Assembly: GCA_016872355.1 (NCBI GenBank)
Contig: VGZY01000011.1
Location: forward strand, 1-52,324
DNA from: SAR202 cluster bacterium
GTDB taxonomy: Bacteria > Chloroflexota > Dehalococcoidia > Lucifugimonadales > VGZY01
Reading direction: 5' to 3'
Length of the DNA: 52,324 nt
Within the stretch, counting starts at the first letter, position 1. Each line of letters opens with the position of its first letter. A program made the position numbers and the translations under genes. Shown here piece after piece: positions 16,100 through 25,787 of the stretch. Below the pieces are notes generated by a model. That model did no database searches and was not told the DNA's origin. It saw only the letters and a program-made list of their open reading frames with translations.

Positions 16100-17869
16100 A
16101 TGCCCACTTACGCGGAACTCAAAGCCCGTGCCGACAAGCAATGGCAGGACCTCACTGCCGGCGACAGGCCGTGGATAAGGGTCGGCACCGCCCTCTGCGG
16201 CCAGGCCGCAGGCGGCGTTGAGGTCGTTGAGGCCCTAAAAAAGACGGCCGAGGCAAAGGGCATCAAGGTCACCGTCGACGAGGTGGGCTGTATCGGCATG
16301 TGCTATGCCGAGCCCCTGGTGGACATCCAGAAGCCCGGGGAGTCGCGTCTCTTTTTCAAGAACGTCTCCGCCGATGATGTCCCCGCCCTGCTCGAAAGTT
16401 ACCTCGTCAAGAACCAGATCCCAACCGGCAAAGTCTTCGGCTACCTGGGCGCAAAGCCCATCGCCGGCGCGCCGAACATCGCCGACATGCCGCAGTGGAA
16501 GCTTCAAAATCGCATTGCGCTGCGCAACGCCGGCACAACCGCGCCGGACGATATCTTCCAGTACATCGCCAACAACGGCTTCGCCGCGCTCAACAAGGCG
16601 CTCACCGAGATGAAGCCGGCCGATGTTATCCAGCAGATGATCGACTCCGGCCTCCGCGGCCGCGGCGGCGCTGCATTCCCGACCGGCACCAAGTGGAGCT
16701 TCCTGGTCAAGAACACCAGCCCTGTGAAGTACATCCTCTGTAACTGCGAGGAGGGCGACCCCGGCGCGTACAACGACAAGGGCATCCTTGAGAGCGACCC
16801 TTACACGCTGGTGGAGGGTCTTCTGCTTGCCGGTTACGCCACCGGCTCCAGCAACGGGATCATCTTCGTGCGCCACGGCCACGACGGCCCTATCGACCGC
16901 GCGGAGATGGCCGTCAAGCAGGCGTACGAGAACGGCCTGCTCGGCAAGAACATCCTGGGCACCAGCTTCACGTTCAACATCGAGGTAGCTCTTACCGGCG
17001 ACTCCTATGTTGCCGGAGAGGAGACGGCCCTGATGGAGGCCATCGAGGGCCACCGATCGATGCCGCGCTCCCGCCCGCCCTTCCCCGCCGCCTTCGGCGT
17101 GTGGGGCAAGCCGAGCAATATCAACAATGTGAAATCGCTGTCATACGCCCCTGAGATCATCCTCAAGGGCGCGCAGTGGTTCTCCTCCATCGGCGTGAAC
17201 AAGAGCAAGGGCACGGCCATCGTTTGCCTGAGCGGGGCGATCAAGTACCCCGGCTGGTACGAGATCCCCATGGGACTCAGCCTCTCGCAGGTCATAAACG
17301 TCATCGGCGGCGGCCCGCCGTCCGGCAAGAAGGTGAAGCTCCTGCAGACCGGCGGGCCGCTCGGCGGCGTGCTGGACGCGAACAGCCTGAATATCAAGAT
17401 CGACTTCGAAGAGATGTCGGCCGCGGGTGCTATCCTTGGCTCCGGAGGCATCATCATCGCGGACGAGGATACCTGCGCGGTCGACCTGACCCGAGTCCTC
17501 GTCGCATTCTGCCAGTACGAGTCGTGCGGCAAGTGCTTCCCCTGCCGCCTGGGCATGACGCACCTGCTGGAGTTCGTCGAGCGCATAACCAAGCTGGAGG
17601 GCCGCCCCGCCGACCTGGCGATGATGGAGTCTGTGGGCAAGAACATGCAGGCCGGCTCGCTCTGCGGCCACGGCCAGCTCGGCTTCAACCCCATCAGGTC
17701 CGCGCTGAAGTTCTTCGGAAGCGACTTCAAGATGCACATCGAGCAGAAGAAGTGCCCCACCGGAAGCTGCGGTAAGCCGATAATATCTCCCAGGAACACG
17801 CGCCCATACGCCGAGATGGCGCGGGACGACAGGCAGCCGATCCAAGTCGCCAGCAAAGCCTCCAAGTAG
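16100..17869 (+). CDS. NuoF-like NADH-binding flavoprotein subunit
   Basis: 589 residues. An N-terminal thioredoxin-like segment (C33, C64, C68; TALCGQAAGG, GCIGMC) precedes the NuoF core: FMN/NADH loop GLRGRGGAAFPTG at about 185-196, CNCEEGDPGAYND near 214, and SYVAGEETALMEAIEG near 302. A SLBB domain follows, then the [4Fe-4S] motif ESCGKCFPCRLG near 473 with a later LCGHG cysteine. No C-terminal ferredoxin. It should oxidise or reduce NAD(H) in HoxF/HndC/NuoF fashion. Neighbours NuoE-like and NuoG-like on either side make a soluble three-subunit module; no other complex I subunit is in the window. Confidence 0.93.
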   Translation: MPTYAELKARADKQWQDLTAGDRPWIRVGTALCGQAAGGVEVVEALKKTAEAKGIKVTVDEVGCIGMCYAEPLVDIQKPGESRLFFKNVSADDVPALLESYLVKNQIPTGKVFGYLGAKPIAGAPNIADMPQWKLQNRIALRNAGTTAPDDIFQYIANNGFAALNKALTEMKPADVIQQMIDSGLRGRGGAAFPTGTKWSFLVKNTSPVKYILCNCEEGDPGAYNDKGILESDPYTLVEGLLLAGYATGSSNGIIFVRHGHDGPIDRAEMAVKQAYENGLLGKNILGTSFTFNIEVALTGDSYVAGEETALMEAIEGHRSMPRSRPPFPAAFGVWGKPSNINNVKSLSYAPEIILKGAQWFSSIGVNKSKGTAIVCLSGAIKYPGWYEIPMGLSLSQVINVIGGGPPSGKKVKLLQTGGPLGGVLDANSLNIKIDFEEMSAAGAILGSGGIIIADEDTCAVDLTRVLVAFCQYESCGKCFPCRLGMTHLLEFVERITKLEGRPADLAMMESVGKNMQAGSLCGHGQLGFNPIRSALKFFGSDFKMHIEQKKCPTGSCGKPIISPRNTRPYAEMARDDRQPIQVASKASK

Positions 17870-17920
17870 CCGAAGACCCCCTTTATGGTCTCCCCAGTTG
17901 GGGGAGGCGAGAAGGTTGTG

Positions 17921-20698
17921 ATGACCAACGAGATCAAGCTCAAGATCGACGACAAAGAGATAAAGACAAAGCCGGGTACGAACATCCTCCAGGCTGCCAT
18001 GGATGCGGGCATCTACATCCCGTACCTGTGCTACTACCCCGGCATGAAGTCCTACGGCGCGTGCCGCATGTGCGTGGTCGAGGTTGAGGGCGGCCGCGGC
18101 ACCCCCGCCTCCTGCACCACGCCGGTCGCCGAGGGCATGATCGTCCGCACAAAAACGGACAACATCGTCAACCTTCGCAAGGGCGTCATGGACCTGCTCA
18201 TCTCAGAGCACCCGCACGGCTGTCTGAATTGCCACCGCGTTGAGCTTTGCGGCCCCCAGGATATCTGCCTCCGCCATGTCGCCGTCAACGACAGGTGCGT
18301 GACCTGCCCCAAGAACGAGCGCTGCGAGCTCAAGGACACGGTCAGGTACCTCGAAATGGACATGGACACCAACCTGACCTACAACAACCGCCACATCCCG
18401 CTGAAGGTGGACGACCCCTTCTGGGATATGGACATGAACCTCTGCATCGTCTGCGCGCGCTGCGTGCGCGTGTGTGACGAAGTCCGCGGAGACACCGCCC
18501 TCACGCTCTTCGACCGCGGCGGCCGCACGCTCATCGGCACTTCCCACGGAATCTCGCTCCTGCAGTCCGGATGCGAGTTCTGCGGCGCGTGCATCGACGT
18601 ATGCCCCACAGGCGCGCTCGTGGAGCGCAACCACAAGTGGGACAAGGCCGCGAAGACGGTCATGACCACCTGCCCGCACTGCCCTGTCGGTTGCCAGATG
18701 AAGGTGGAGGTGGACAAGCGCAATCGCATTCTCCGCACCACGCCGGACATCTACGCCGCTGCGAACAAGGGCCAGTTCTGCATCAAGGGCAAGTTCGGCC
18801 TGGAGTTCGTCAACCGCAAGGACAGGCTGCGCAAGCCGCTCATCCGCACCGAGGGCGTACTCAAGGAGAGCGCGACGGTGCAGGCGCTCGACCTCGTCGC
18901 CGAGAAGCTCGGCAAGTACAGGGGCGACCAGTTCGCATTGATCACCTCGCCGCGCGGCACCAACGAGGACCAGTACATCGCCCAGAAGTTCGCCCGCGCC
19001 GTCATGGGCACGAACAACGTGGACGTGTCGTCCAACACTCGGCCGGAGCTGATGCCCGCCGTGGGCGAGATGCTCGGCTACCAGGCCGCCACCAACCCCA
19101 CTTGGGACCTTCTCGGCGCAAAGTGTTACCTGGTCGTCTCCAGCAACATCACCGAAGAGCAGACCGTCGCGGCGGTGCCCATCAAGCGCGCGCTGCAGGC
19201 CGGCGGCCCAACGCTCATCGTCATCGACCCGCGCGAGACCGAGCTGACCCGCTACGCCAAGACATGGCTTCGGCCTTTGCCCGGAACGGAAACCGCGCTG
19301 ATCGGCGGCATAATCCGCGTCATCATCGACGAGTCGCTTGACGCCCACGAGTTCCTCGCCGACCGCGTGGACGGCCTCAACGACCTGAAGAACAGCCTGT
19401 GGCACTTCGACCTCATCAAGGTATCGGGCGTCACCGGCGTCCCGCAGGCGAAGATCCAGGACGCCGCGCGCACGCTGGCAAAGCGTGGCCCCACCGCCAT
19501 CCTGTACGCCCTGGACACCCTGGCGCCGGAGCTACGGGACGCTTGCTCCCGCGCGCTGGTAAACCTGGCGCTCGTCATCGGCAGCGTCGGCAAGGCAAAC
19601 GCCGGCCTCTACCCGCTCTACCCCGGCGCAAATGAGCAGGGCGCGCGCGACATGGGCGCCACGCCCACGCTCCTGCCCGGTTACAGACCTGCTGCGGACG
19701 CAGCCGCCCGGTCCGCTGTGAAGCAGGCGTGGAGCGCAGCGAAAGACCTGCCGACCGGCAAAGGCCTTTCCATCAAAGAGATTGTCCCGGCGATTAACAG
19801 CGGCAAGCTGAAGGCCCTCCTGCTCCAGGGCAACAGCGGCAACTTCACGAACGGCGAGCTGGGCGAGTTCCTGCCTGCTCTCAGGAAGCTCGAATTCCTG
19901 GTCGTCCAGGACACGTTCGCGAGCGAGATCACAGAGATGGCGCACGTTGTCCTTCCCGCGGACACATTCGCGGAGCGCGAGGGCACCTACACGAACATGG
20001 AGCGCCGCGCGCAGCTGCTCCGCCCGGCCATCGGCCCGAAGGGGGATGAGGACGCATACTGGCGCACGCTCAGCCTCATAGCCCGGCGCATGGGCGCGCA
20101 GGGGTTCGACCACCCGAACGCCGAGAGCGTCTTCACTGAGCTTACGCAGCTGGTCGAGACCTACGGCGGCATGACCTTCGCCCGCCTGCAAAAGGGCGGC
20201 CTCCAGTGGCCGTGCCTGGCGGCAGACATGTCAGACACGCCGGTCCTGTACGTCACAATGGACGCGGCGCGAAAGCCGAAGCTTGCTCCAATGGCGCTGT
20301 CGGCGGCGAAGCCAGCTGCCGCCGCGACGGACTTCCCACTCACGCTCGCTCACGGCCGAGTGCTCCACCAGCCGGACCATGAGGGCGAGATCGTGAAGGC
20401 AGGTAAGATCAACGACATCCAGCGCGACGAATACCTGGAGTTCCACGAAGAGGACGCGCGCAACCTTGGCCTCAAGGCCGGCGAGTGGACGGAGCTCGTC
20501 TCCGACCGCGGCGACCGCTACCGCGGGATTGTCAGGCTGACGACGGACCACAAGGGCGTGGTCTCCCTGACAACCCTGTTCGGCGGACTGGCCAGCGACC
20601 TTGACCAGTCGCGCGAGCCGGACCCCATGCTCAAGGCGCCCGGCCTGCCGCTACTTCAGGTGCGCGTAGAAAAGGCGCTGGCCGCTGCGGCTGACTAG
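17921..20698 (+). CDS. NuoG/formate dehydrogenase-like large subunit lacking the catalytic residue
   Basis: About 925 residues from ATG 17921 (a start at 17885 is also open; GGGGGAGGCG precedes 17921). N-terminal [2Fe-2S] ligands C37, C48, C51, C65; HxxxCxxCxxxxxC at H97-C110; an extra CVTC near 126; two [4Fe-4S] clusters at C175-C185 and C218-C228; the molybdopterin-domain cluster C251, C254, C258, C287. The fold continues as a molybdopterin oxidoreductase to a DMSO-reductase-type C-terminal domain. Formate dehydrogenases carry Cys/Sec-His after VDHCARL; here the matching stretch (VDVSSNTRPE, from residue 367) has neither. It is therefore probably an electron-transfer subunit, not a formate dehydrogenase. 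Intact across 2.8 kb. Confidence 0.88.
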   Translation: MTNEIKLKIDDKEIKTKPGTNILQAAMDAGIYIPYLCYYPGMKSYGACRMCVVEVEGGRGTPASCTTPVAEGMIVRTKTDNIVNLRKGVMDLLISEHPHGCLNCHRVELCGPQDICLRHVAVNDRCVTCPKNERCELKDTVRYLEMDMDTNLTYNNRHIPLKVDDPFWDMDMNLCIVCARCVRVCDEVRGDTALTLFDRGGRTLIGTSHGISLLQSGCEFCGACIDVCPTGALVERNHKWDKAAKTVMTTCPHCPVGCQMKVEVDKRNRILRTTPDIYAAANKGQFCIKGKFGLEFVNRKDRLRKPLIRTEGVLKESATVQALDLVAEKLGKYRGDQFALITSPRGTNEDQYIAQKFARAVMGTNNVDVSSNTRPELMPAVGEMLGYQAATNPTWDLLGAKCYLVVSSNITEEQTVAAVPIKRALQAGGPTLIVIDPRETELTRYAKTWLRPLPGTETALIGGIIRVIIDESLDAHEFLADRVDGLNDLKNSLWHFDLIKVSGVTGVPQAKIQDAARTLAKRGPTAILYALDTLAPELRDACSRALVNLALVIGSVGKANAGLYPLYPGANEQGARDMGATPTLLPGYRPAADAAARSAVKQAWSAAKDLPTGKGLSIKEIVPAINSGKLKALLLQGNSGNFTNGELGEFLPALRKLEFLVVQDTFASEITEMAHVVLPADTFAEREGTYTNMERRAQLLRPAIGPKGDEDAYWRTLSLIARRMGAQGFDHPNAESVFTELTQLVETYGGMTFARLQKGGLQWPCLAADMSDTPVLYVTMDAARKPKLAPMALSAAKPAAAATDFPLTLAHGRVLHQPDHEGEIVKAGKINDIQRDEYLEFHEEDARNLGLKAGEWTELVSDRGDRYRGIVRLTTDHKGVVSLTTLFGGLASDLDQSREPDPMLKAPGLPLLQVRVEKALAAAAD

Positions 20699-20730
20699 AC
20701 AGGGCAAGACTCCAGTATCGGAGGCCCAGC

Positions 20731-21688
20731 ATGAAGTGCTCCAGATGCGGCCGTGAAAACCCGCCCGGCTCCAACTTCTGCGCTTCGTGCGGCACATCGC
20801 TAGCAGTAGCAGCAGCCGTCCGCTGCCCCACCTGCGGCCACGAGAACCGTCCCGGCGCGCTCGAATGCGCCATTTGCCACGCCGTGCTCGGAGCGCCTCC
20901 CGCCACTCCCACTGTCGAGTCTGTGCTTGGCGGGCTGGCCAAGGCAGGCGGTTTCAATCTACGGCGCGCTGCCCCCGCGCAACCTCGGTGAGCTCCTCAG
21001 CGAATCATTCACAGTCTACAGCCGCAACTTCGTGCCGTTCTTTGCACTCGCCCTGATCGCCGCGGCGCCGTCGATACTTGGGGCCCTGACTGAGGGCTCC
21101 AGCCGCGTGGTCCTGTTCATTGTGGGACTCCTCTTCAGTCGCTGCGTTTACACAAGCATCACCTGGGCGGTAGCGCAGCAATACATTGGCCGGTCCGTGA
21201 CTGTAGGGCAGTGCCTGTCCGTCGCGCTGAAGCACCTGGGCACAATCGTCGTCGCCGGCATCCTGGCATTCCTGATTGTCGCCGGCTCGGCGGTCCTCAT
21301 CCTCTTGATCATCGGCATCTACTTTTTCTTCTACTTCCTGGTCTCACTCTTCTTCACCACCGAAGCCATCGTGATAGACAGGACCAGCGCGACAGGAGCG
21401 ATCTCCCGAAGCATCAACCTGGTCAGGGGCTCATGGTGGCGTGTTCTCGGCATCGGCATCGTATTCGTGCTTGCCACGGGCCTGATAACGCTGGTGCTGC
21501 AGATACCGGCTGCAATTATCGGCGTCGCGAACGAGACTACGGGAGAGGTAATCTCGGCTGCGGTAGCGTCAGTGGTTGCTCCGATAATCCCTATCGGCAG
21601 GACCTTACTTTATCTGGACCTCCGCGTCCGCAAGGAGAACCTCACTCTGGACAGGCTCGCCGTGGAGATGGGACCTGCCCCCGCCTGA
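20731..21688 (+). pseudogene. Zinc-ribbon membrane protein, apparent frameshift
   Basis: ATG 20731 follows GGAGG and opens a double zinc ribbon (CSRCG, CASCG, CPTCG, CAICH). This frame stops at 20988, but another frame takes over with IYGALPPRNLGELLSESFTVYSRN and about five membrane helices to 21688, the usual layout of zinc-ribbon plus DUF-type (glycerophosphoryl diester phosphodiesterase membrane-like) proteins. Deleting one T of the TTT at 20952-20954 joins them (AGGSIYGALPP). Two overlapping genes remain possible. It lies between the NuoG-like and FNR-like genes on the same strand. Confidence 0.6.
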
Positions 21689-21763
21689 GTACGAAATTCG
21701 TACCCAGATACTTCCAAACCTCCGGTAGATGTGTAATCATTTGACGCGGAGGTATGCAGCACA

Positions 21764-22510
21764 ATGACACTGAGAGAAAAGAAGATTGCGGCCCTGGGTG
21801 AGGTAAAGATCATCAAGAAGCAGATGGTCACGCACGACCTGATGCTTCTGTGGCTGGAGAAGCCGGAAGGCTATACCTACAAGCCGGGCCAGTACTGTAC
21901 CGTCGGCCGAGACGGCATCGAGCGCGCGTACTCGATGGCCTCCGCCCCGCACGAGAATTTCATCGAGCTGTTCATTGAGGTGGTCCCGCCGCCCGAGGGC
22001 CAGCTCACCCCGAAGCTTGCGAAGCTGGAGATAGGCGACAAGCTCACAATCCGGCCGCGCGCCAAGGGTATCTTCGTCTTCAAGCCGGAGCTGCCCAAGC
22101 AGTTCCTGGTGGCCACCGTAACCGGCGTGGTGCCCTACGTCGCCTTCCTGCGCGACTACATTCACACAAACAAGTCCGGCCACCACTTCTACGTCCTGAT
22201 GGGCGCGAGCTACATGGACGAGTTCACCTACAAGGGTGAGCTTGAGAAGCTCGCAAAGGCGCGGCCCGACCTGCTGACGTTCGTGCCGACGGTCAGCCGC
22301 CCCAAGGAAGAGAAGAACGCCGGATGGAAGGGTGAGACCGGCCGCGTGAACGCCATCGCGGAGCGCCTGGCCGCCCAGTGGGGGATGACGCCGGCGGACA
22401 CGATCGTGTACGCCTGCGGCCACCCGGGCATGATCGAGTCGATCAAGGAGCAGTTCGAGCCGAAGGGCTACAAGTTCGAGGAAGAGCGCTTCTGGAAGGA
22501 AGACGACTAG
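21764..22510 (+). CDS. FNR-like FAD/NAD(P)-binding reductase
   Basis: 248 residues, ATG after GGAGG. The ferredoxin-NADP reductase fold is shown by the flavin motif RAYSMAS (residues 54-60), the KPGQYCTVG strand, a pyrophosphate loop (VATVTGVVPYVAFLRD), and the C-terminal nicotinamide-binding YACGHPGMIE near 210. It would transfer electrons between NAD(P)H and an iron-sulfur or flavin partner. It is in the same direction as the NuoEFG-like genes and may be its partner, but a zinc-ribbon membrane gene intervenes. Terminator 32 nt downstream. Confidence 0.88.
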   Translation: MTLREKKIAALGEVKIIKKQMVTHDLMLLWLEKPEGYTYKPGQYCTVGRDGIERAYSMASAPHENFIELFIEVVPPPEGQLTPKLAKLEIGDKLTIRPRAKGIFVFKPELPKQFLVATVTGVVPYVAFLRDYIHTNKSGHHFYVLMGASYMDEFTYKGELEKLAKARPDLLTFVPTVSRPKEEKNAGWKGETGRVNAIAERLAAQWGMTPADTIVYACGHPGMIESIKEQFEPKGYKFEEERFWKEDD

Positions 22511-22541
22511 AGGCGAGGTTTCGGGTCTATCAGGAGTGTTA

Positions 22542-22574
22542 GAGGGCGGCCCCGGCGGGCCGCCCTCAGTTTTG
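22542..22574. terminator. Terminator hairpin after the FNR-like gene
   Basis: Perfect arms GAGGGCGGCC (22542-22551) and its complement (22558-22567) with a 6-nt loop, then AGTTTT. It also ends the DinB-like gene read from the other side. Confidence 0.7.
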
Positions 22575-22578
22575 CGTC

Positions 22579-23055
22579 CTACTTCCCCTTGGCCGCCGCG
22601 CGGGTCTCGGTGATCTGCTGGGCGTGGTCGTTGAGGTGCTTGATGACGCTTGTCTCAACCACATCCAGCGGCGAGGCGTACCGGCCGGTGATCGGGCGGG
22701 TCAGGTCCTCAGGCTTCAGCTTCTTCATCGTATCCAGGCATTTCGCATTGGCGCTAAGGACGCGCTTTCGGATTACGTCGATCTTGTCCTTGCCCTGCTC
22801 GTCCACCACCTTCACTCGGCGGGCCTGCTCAGCCTCGTTGCGGGCCAGGCTGGGCTCCTTCGCGGCGTTGGCTACCTTCTCCATCCACATCGGCGCGGAT
22901 TCCGCCATGTGCGCGCAGATCTGCGCCACCGACCACTCGCCCTCCTTGGGGATGGTGTAGAGCTCCCTGTCGGTGATGCCGTCCATGGAGGCCACGTACT
23001 TCTTCTGCGCCTCTTCCATGCGCTTTACGAGGTCGGCGATCTGGTTGGTTGCCAT
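22579..23055 (-). CDS. DinB-like four-helix protein
   Basis: 158 residues from ATG 23055, preceded by AAGGAG (the open frame extends further but has no ribosome site there). The helical pattern with WSVAQICAHMAESAPMW and DVVETSVIKHLNDHAQQI matches the DinB/YfiT family, with histidines H68-type and H149/H153-type able to hold a metal. Members include damage-induced proteins and thiol transferases, so the specific role is unknown. No partner gene nearby; it is divergent from mutS. Confidence 0.72.
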   Translation of the reverse strand: MATNQIADLVKRMEEAQKKYVASMDGITDRELYTIPKEGEWSVAQICAHMAESAPMWMEKVANAAKEPSLARNEAEQARRVKVVDEQGKDKIDVIRKRVLSANAKCLDTMKKLKPEDLTRPITGRYASPLDVVETSVIKHLNDHAQQITETRAAAKGK

Positions 23056-23130
23056 TGTGATGCTCCTTGGAGTGCCTTTGGCGTGAATGGTACCCCCGCT
23101 GCCGACAGCGGTCAACGTGGCGGATTTTCA

Positions 23131-23161
23131 ATTCACTATTCACTATTCACTATTCACTATT
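23131..23161. repeat. Tandem 7-bp repeat upstream of mutS
   Basis: ATTCACT is repeated four times plus ATT, directly before the mutS start at 23175. Such short-tandem microsatellite stretches are typical of intergenic DNA in many bacteria. It separates the divergent DinB-like and mutS genes and could influence their promoters. Confidence 0.9.
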
Positions 23162-23174
23162 ACAATAGCCCTCT

Positions 23175-25787
23175 ATGGTCACTCCTGCGCGGAAGCAATA
23201 TCTGGATATCAAGAAGCAGCACCCGGACGAGATCCTCCTCTTCCGGATGGGCGACTTTTATGAAACTTTCGACGGCGATGCGCGCATCGTCGCGAAGGAG
23301 CTTGAGATCGCGCTGACGGCGCGGGAGATGGGCAAGGGCGGCCGCATCCCGCTGGCCGGCATCCCGTACCACGCGCTGGACGGCTACCTCGCGCGGCTCA
23401 TCAAGAAGGGCTACAAGGTCGCGATCTGCGAGCAGACGAGCGACCCCGCGACCTCGAAGGGTATAGTCGACCGCGAGGTCGTGCGCGTCGTGACGCCCGG
23501 CACGGTAATCGAGGACTCGATCCTTGACCGCAGGGCGAACAACCACCTCGCCGCGGTGATAATGGACGGCGACTCCGCCGGGCTGGCGTATGTGGACATC
23601 ACCACCGCCGAGTTCGCCACGAGCCAGTTCCCCGCCGCGCACCTGCCGGTCGAGCTCGCCCGACTGATGCCTGCAGAGGTGCTGCGCCCGAAGGACATGG
23701 ACGGCCTCCCCGCGCCGGACGGCGTGACGGTAACTGCCGTGGACGACACCGCGTTCCACCTGGAATGGTCAAGGGATGCCCTGCTGCAGCACTTCGGCGT
23801 CGGCTCGCTGGAGGCGTACGGCTGCGACAGGCTGCCGCTCGCCATCCGGGCCGCCGGGGCTATCCTGGACTACATTGGCCGCAACCAGAAGTCGGCGCTG
23901 GGCCAGCTAACGTCGCTGTACACGTACTCCACCGAGCAGTACATGGTGCTTGACCCGCAGACGCGGCGTAACCTTGAGCTGTACGAGGGCGGCCGGTGGG
24001 CGGACAAGCAGTCGTCGCTGCTCTCTGTCCTGGACCGTACGAAAACATCGATGGGAGCGCGCATGCTCCGCCGCTGGCTTGGCCAGCCGCTGCTGAGCGT
24101 GCCGGACCTGGAGCGGCGGCTCGATGCCGTGGAGTGGTTCCACCGGAGCGCCTTGCGCCGTGGCCGGATCATATCCGTGCTGGAAAACGTCTCTGACATC
24201 GAGCGGCTCGTCAACAAGGTCCGCGGTTTCTCCGCGACGCCGCGCGACCTGGTGGCGCTGGGCCGCAGCATGGAGTGCGCGCCGCACATTTGGGAGGTGC
24301 TGTGGGAGGACGAGGACGCACCAAAAGTGGAGTGGATAACGAAGGGAGTCGGCGACCAATCCGAAGTGGTGCAGCTTATCAAGAGCGCTGTCGCTGACGA
24401 TCCGCCACTCTCAGTAGGCGATGGCAAGACCATACGGCCCGGCTTCTCACCGGACCTGGACAACGTACGCAACTCCTCCCGGAGGGCGCAGGAGTACATT
24501 GCCTCGCTGGAGAAGACCGAACGCGAGCGCACGGGGATAAAGTCGCTGAAGGTCAGCTACAACAAGGTCTTCGGGTACTACATCGAGGTCAGCAACCCCA
24601 ACCTGGCGCAGGTGCCGTCGGACTACATCCGCCGCCAGACGATCACCACCGGCGAACGCTTCATCACGCCCGAGATGAAGGAGTACGAGTCGCAGGTGCT
24701 GAACGCCCAGGAGCGCGTGAGCGAGCTCGAGATATCGCTCTTCAGGCAGGTTTGCGGCCAGGTGGCCTCGCACGCAGGCGCAATAATTGAGGTCGCGCAG
24801 GCGATTGCTCACGTAGACGCGTTCGGGTCGCTCGGCGAGGTCGCATCGGTCCACGGCTATGTGCGCCCTGCGCTGAACGACGGCGAGGTCATCGACGTGA
24901 AGGACGGCCGCCACCCCGTGGTGGAGCGGACGCTCGAGGCGGGCGCGTTCGTTCCCAACGACATGCGCCTTTCTAACACGGACGACCAGTTGATCATCCT
25001 TACCGGCCCCAACATGGCGGGCAAGTCCACCTTCATCCGGCAGGCGGCGATTATTGTCCTCATGGCGCAGTGCGGCAGCTTCGTTCCGGCGGCGTCCGCC
25101 ACCATCGGCCTCGTGGACCGCATCTTCACCCGCGTGGGGCTGCAGGACGACCTCTCGACCGGCCAGTCCACGTTCATGGTGGAGATGGTGGAGACCGCCG
25201 CAATCCTGAACCATGCCACGCGGCGCTCGCTCGTAATCCTGGACGAGATAGGGCGTGGGACGAGCACCTACGACGGCCTGGCCATCGCCCGCGCCATAGC
25301 TGAGTACATCCACAGCCACCCACGCCTCGGGTGCAAGACGCTCTTCGCGACGCACTACCACGAGCTGATTGCCCTGGCAGAGACGCTGCCCCGTGTGCGC
25401 AACTTCAACGTGGCTGTCTCTGAGGACAGGGGCAACATCGCCTTCCTCCGCCGCATCGTCCCCGGCGGCGCGGACAAGAGCTACGGCGTGTACGTCGCGC
25501 GGCTGGCGGGGCTGCCGACGGCGGTTGTCAACCGCGCGTGGGAGGTGCTGCGTGAACTGGAGGAGCGCTCAAAGGAGAACGGCGCCCACCCCGGCGCGTC
25601 CTCGACTGCAGCCAGGGGCCCCTCCCGCCGCCCAAAGGTCACACCACCGCAGCAGCTTAGCCTGATGGGCAACACACCGCCCGTCCTGAGCGACCTCCTC
25701 TCCCTGGACGTATCCTCCATGACGCCCATCGAGGCGATCAACAAGCTGTACGGGCTGCAGGAAAAGGCGAAGAGGGGGAATCAATGA
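23175..25787 (+). CDS. mutS: DNA mismatch repair protein MutS
   Basis: 870 residues, full length. It has the mismatch-reading FRMGDFYETF (F and E of the FxE motif) near residue 28, the connector and lever domains, the Walker A GPNMAGKST near 611, and DEIGRGTSTYDG with the ABC signature preceding it. MutS binds mispairs and starts repair with MutL, which is not in the window. The long intact frame in a region with many broken genes suggests the sequence is reliable here. Its stop overlaps the zeta-like gene start by 4 nt. Confidence 0.97.
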   Translation: MVTPARKQYLDIKKQHPDEILLFRMGDFYETFDGDARIVAKELEIALTAREMGKGGRIPLAGIPYHALDGYLARLIKKGYKVAICEQTSDPATSKGIVDREVVRVVTPGTVIEDSILDRRANNHLAAVIMDGDSAGLAYVDITTAEFATSQFPAAHLPVELARLMPAEVLRPKDMDGLPAPDGVTVTAVDDTAFHLEWSRDALLQHFGVGSLEAYGCDRLPLAIRAAGAILDYIGRNQKSALGQLTSLYTYSTEQYMVLDPQTRRNLELYEGGRWADKQSSLLSVLDRTKTSMGARMLRRWLGQPLLSVPDLERRLDAVEWFHRSALRRGRIISVLENVSDIERLVNKVRGFSATPRDLVALGRSMECAPHIWEVLWEDEDAPKVEWITKGVGDQSEVVQLIKSAVADDPPLSVGDGKTIRPGFSPDLDNVRNSSRRAQEYIASLEKTERERTGIKSLKVSYNKVFGYYIEVSNPNLAQVPSDYIRRQTITTGERFITPEMKEYESQVLNAQERVSELEISLFRQVCGQVASHAGAIIEVAQAIAHVDAFGSLGEVASVHGYVRPALNDGEVIDVKDGRHPVVERTLEAGAFVPNDMRLSNTDDQLIILTGPNMAGKSTFIRQAAIIVLMAQCGSFVPAASATIGLVDRIFTRVGLQDDLSTGQSTFMVEMVETAAILNHATRRSLVILDEIGRGTSTYDGLAIARAIAEYIHSHPRLGCKTLFATHYHELIALAETLPRVRNFNVAVSEDRGNIAFLRRIVPGGADKSYGVYVARLAGLPTAVVNRAWEVLRELEERSKENGAHPGASSTAARGPSRRPKVTPPQQLSLMGNTPPVLSDLLSLDVSSMTPIEAINKLYGLQEKAKRGNQ

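Noticed and set aside
18203-19405. 400-codon antisense frame in the NuoG-like gene
   Set aside because: Fully inside a conserved gene and repetitive in Ala/Val/Arg; a codon-bias artefact.
15546-20698. Annotation as an NAD-dependent formate dehydrogenase
   Set aside because: The large subunit lacks the catalytic Cys/Sec and following His, so formate oxidation is not supported.
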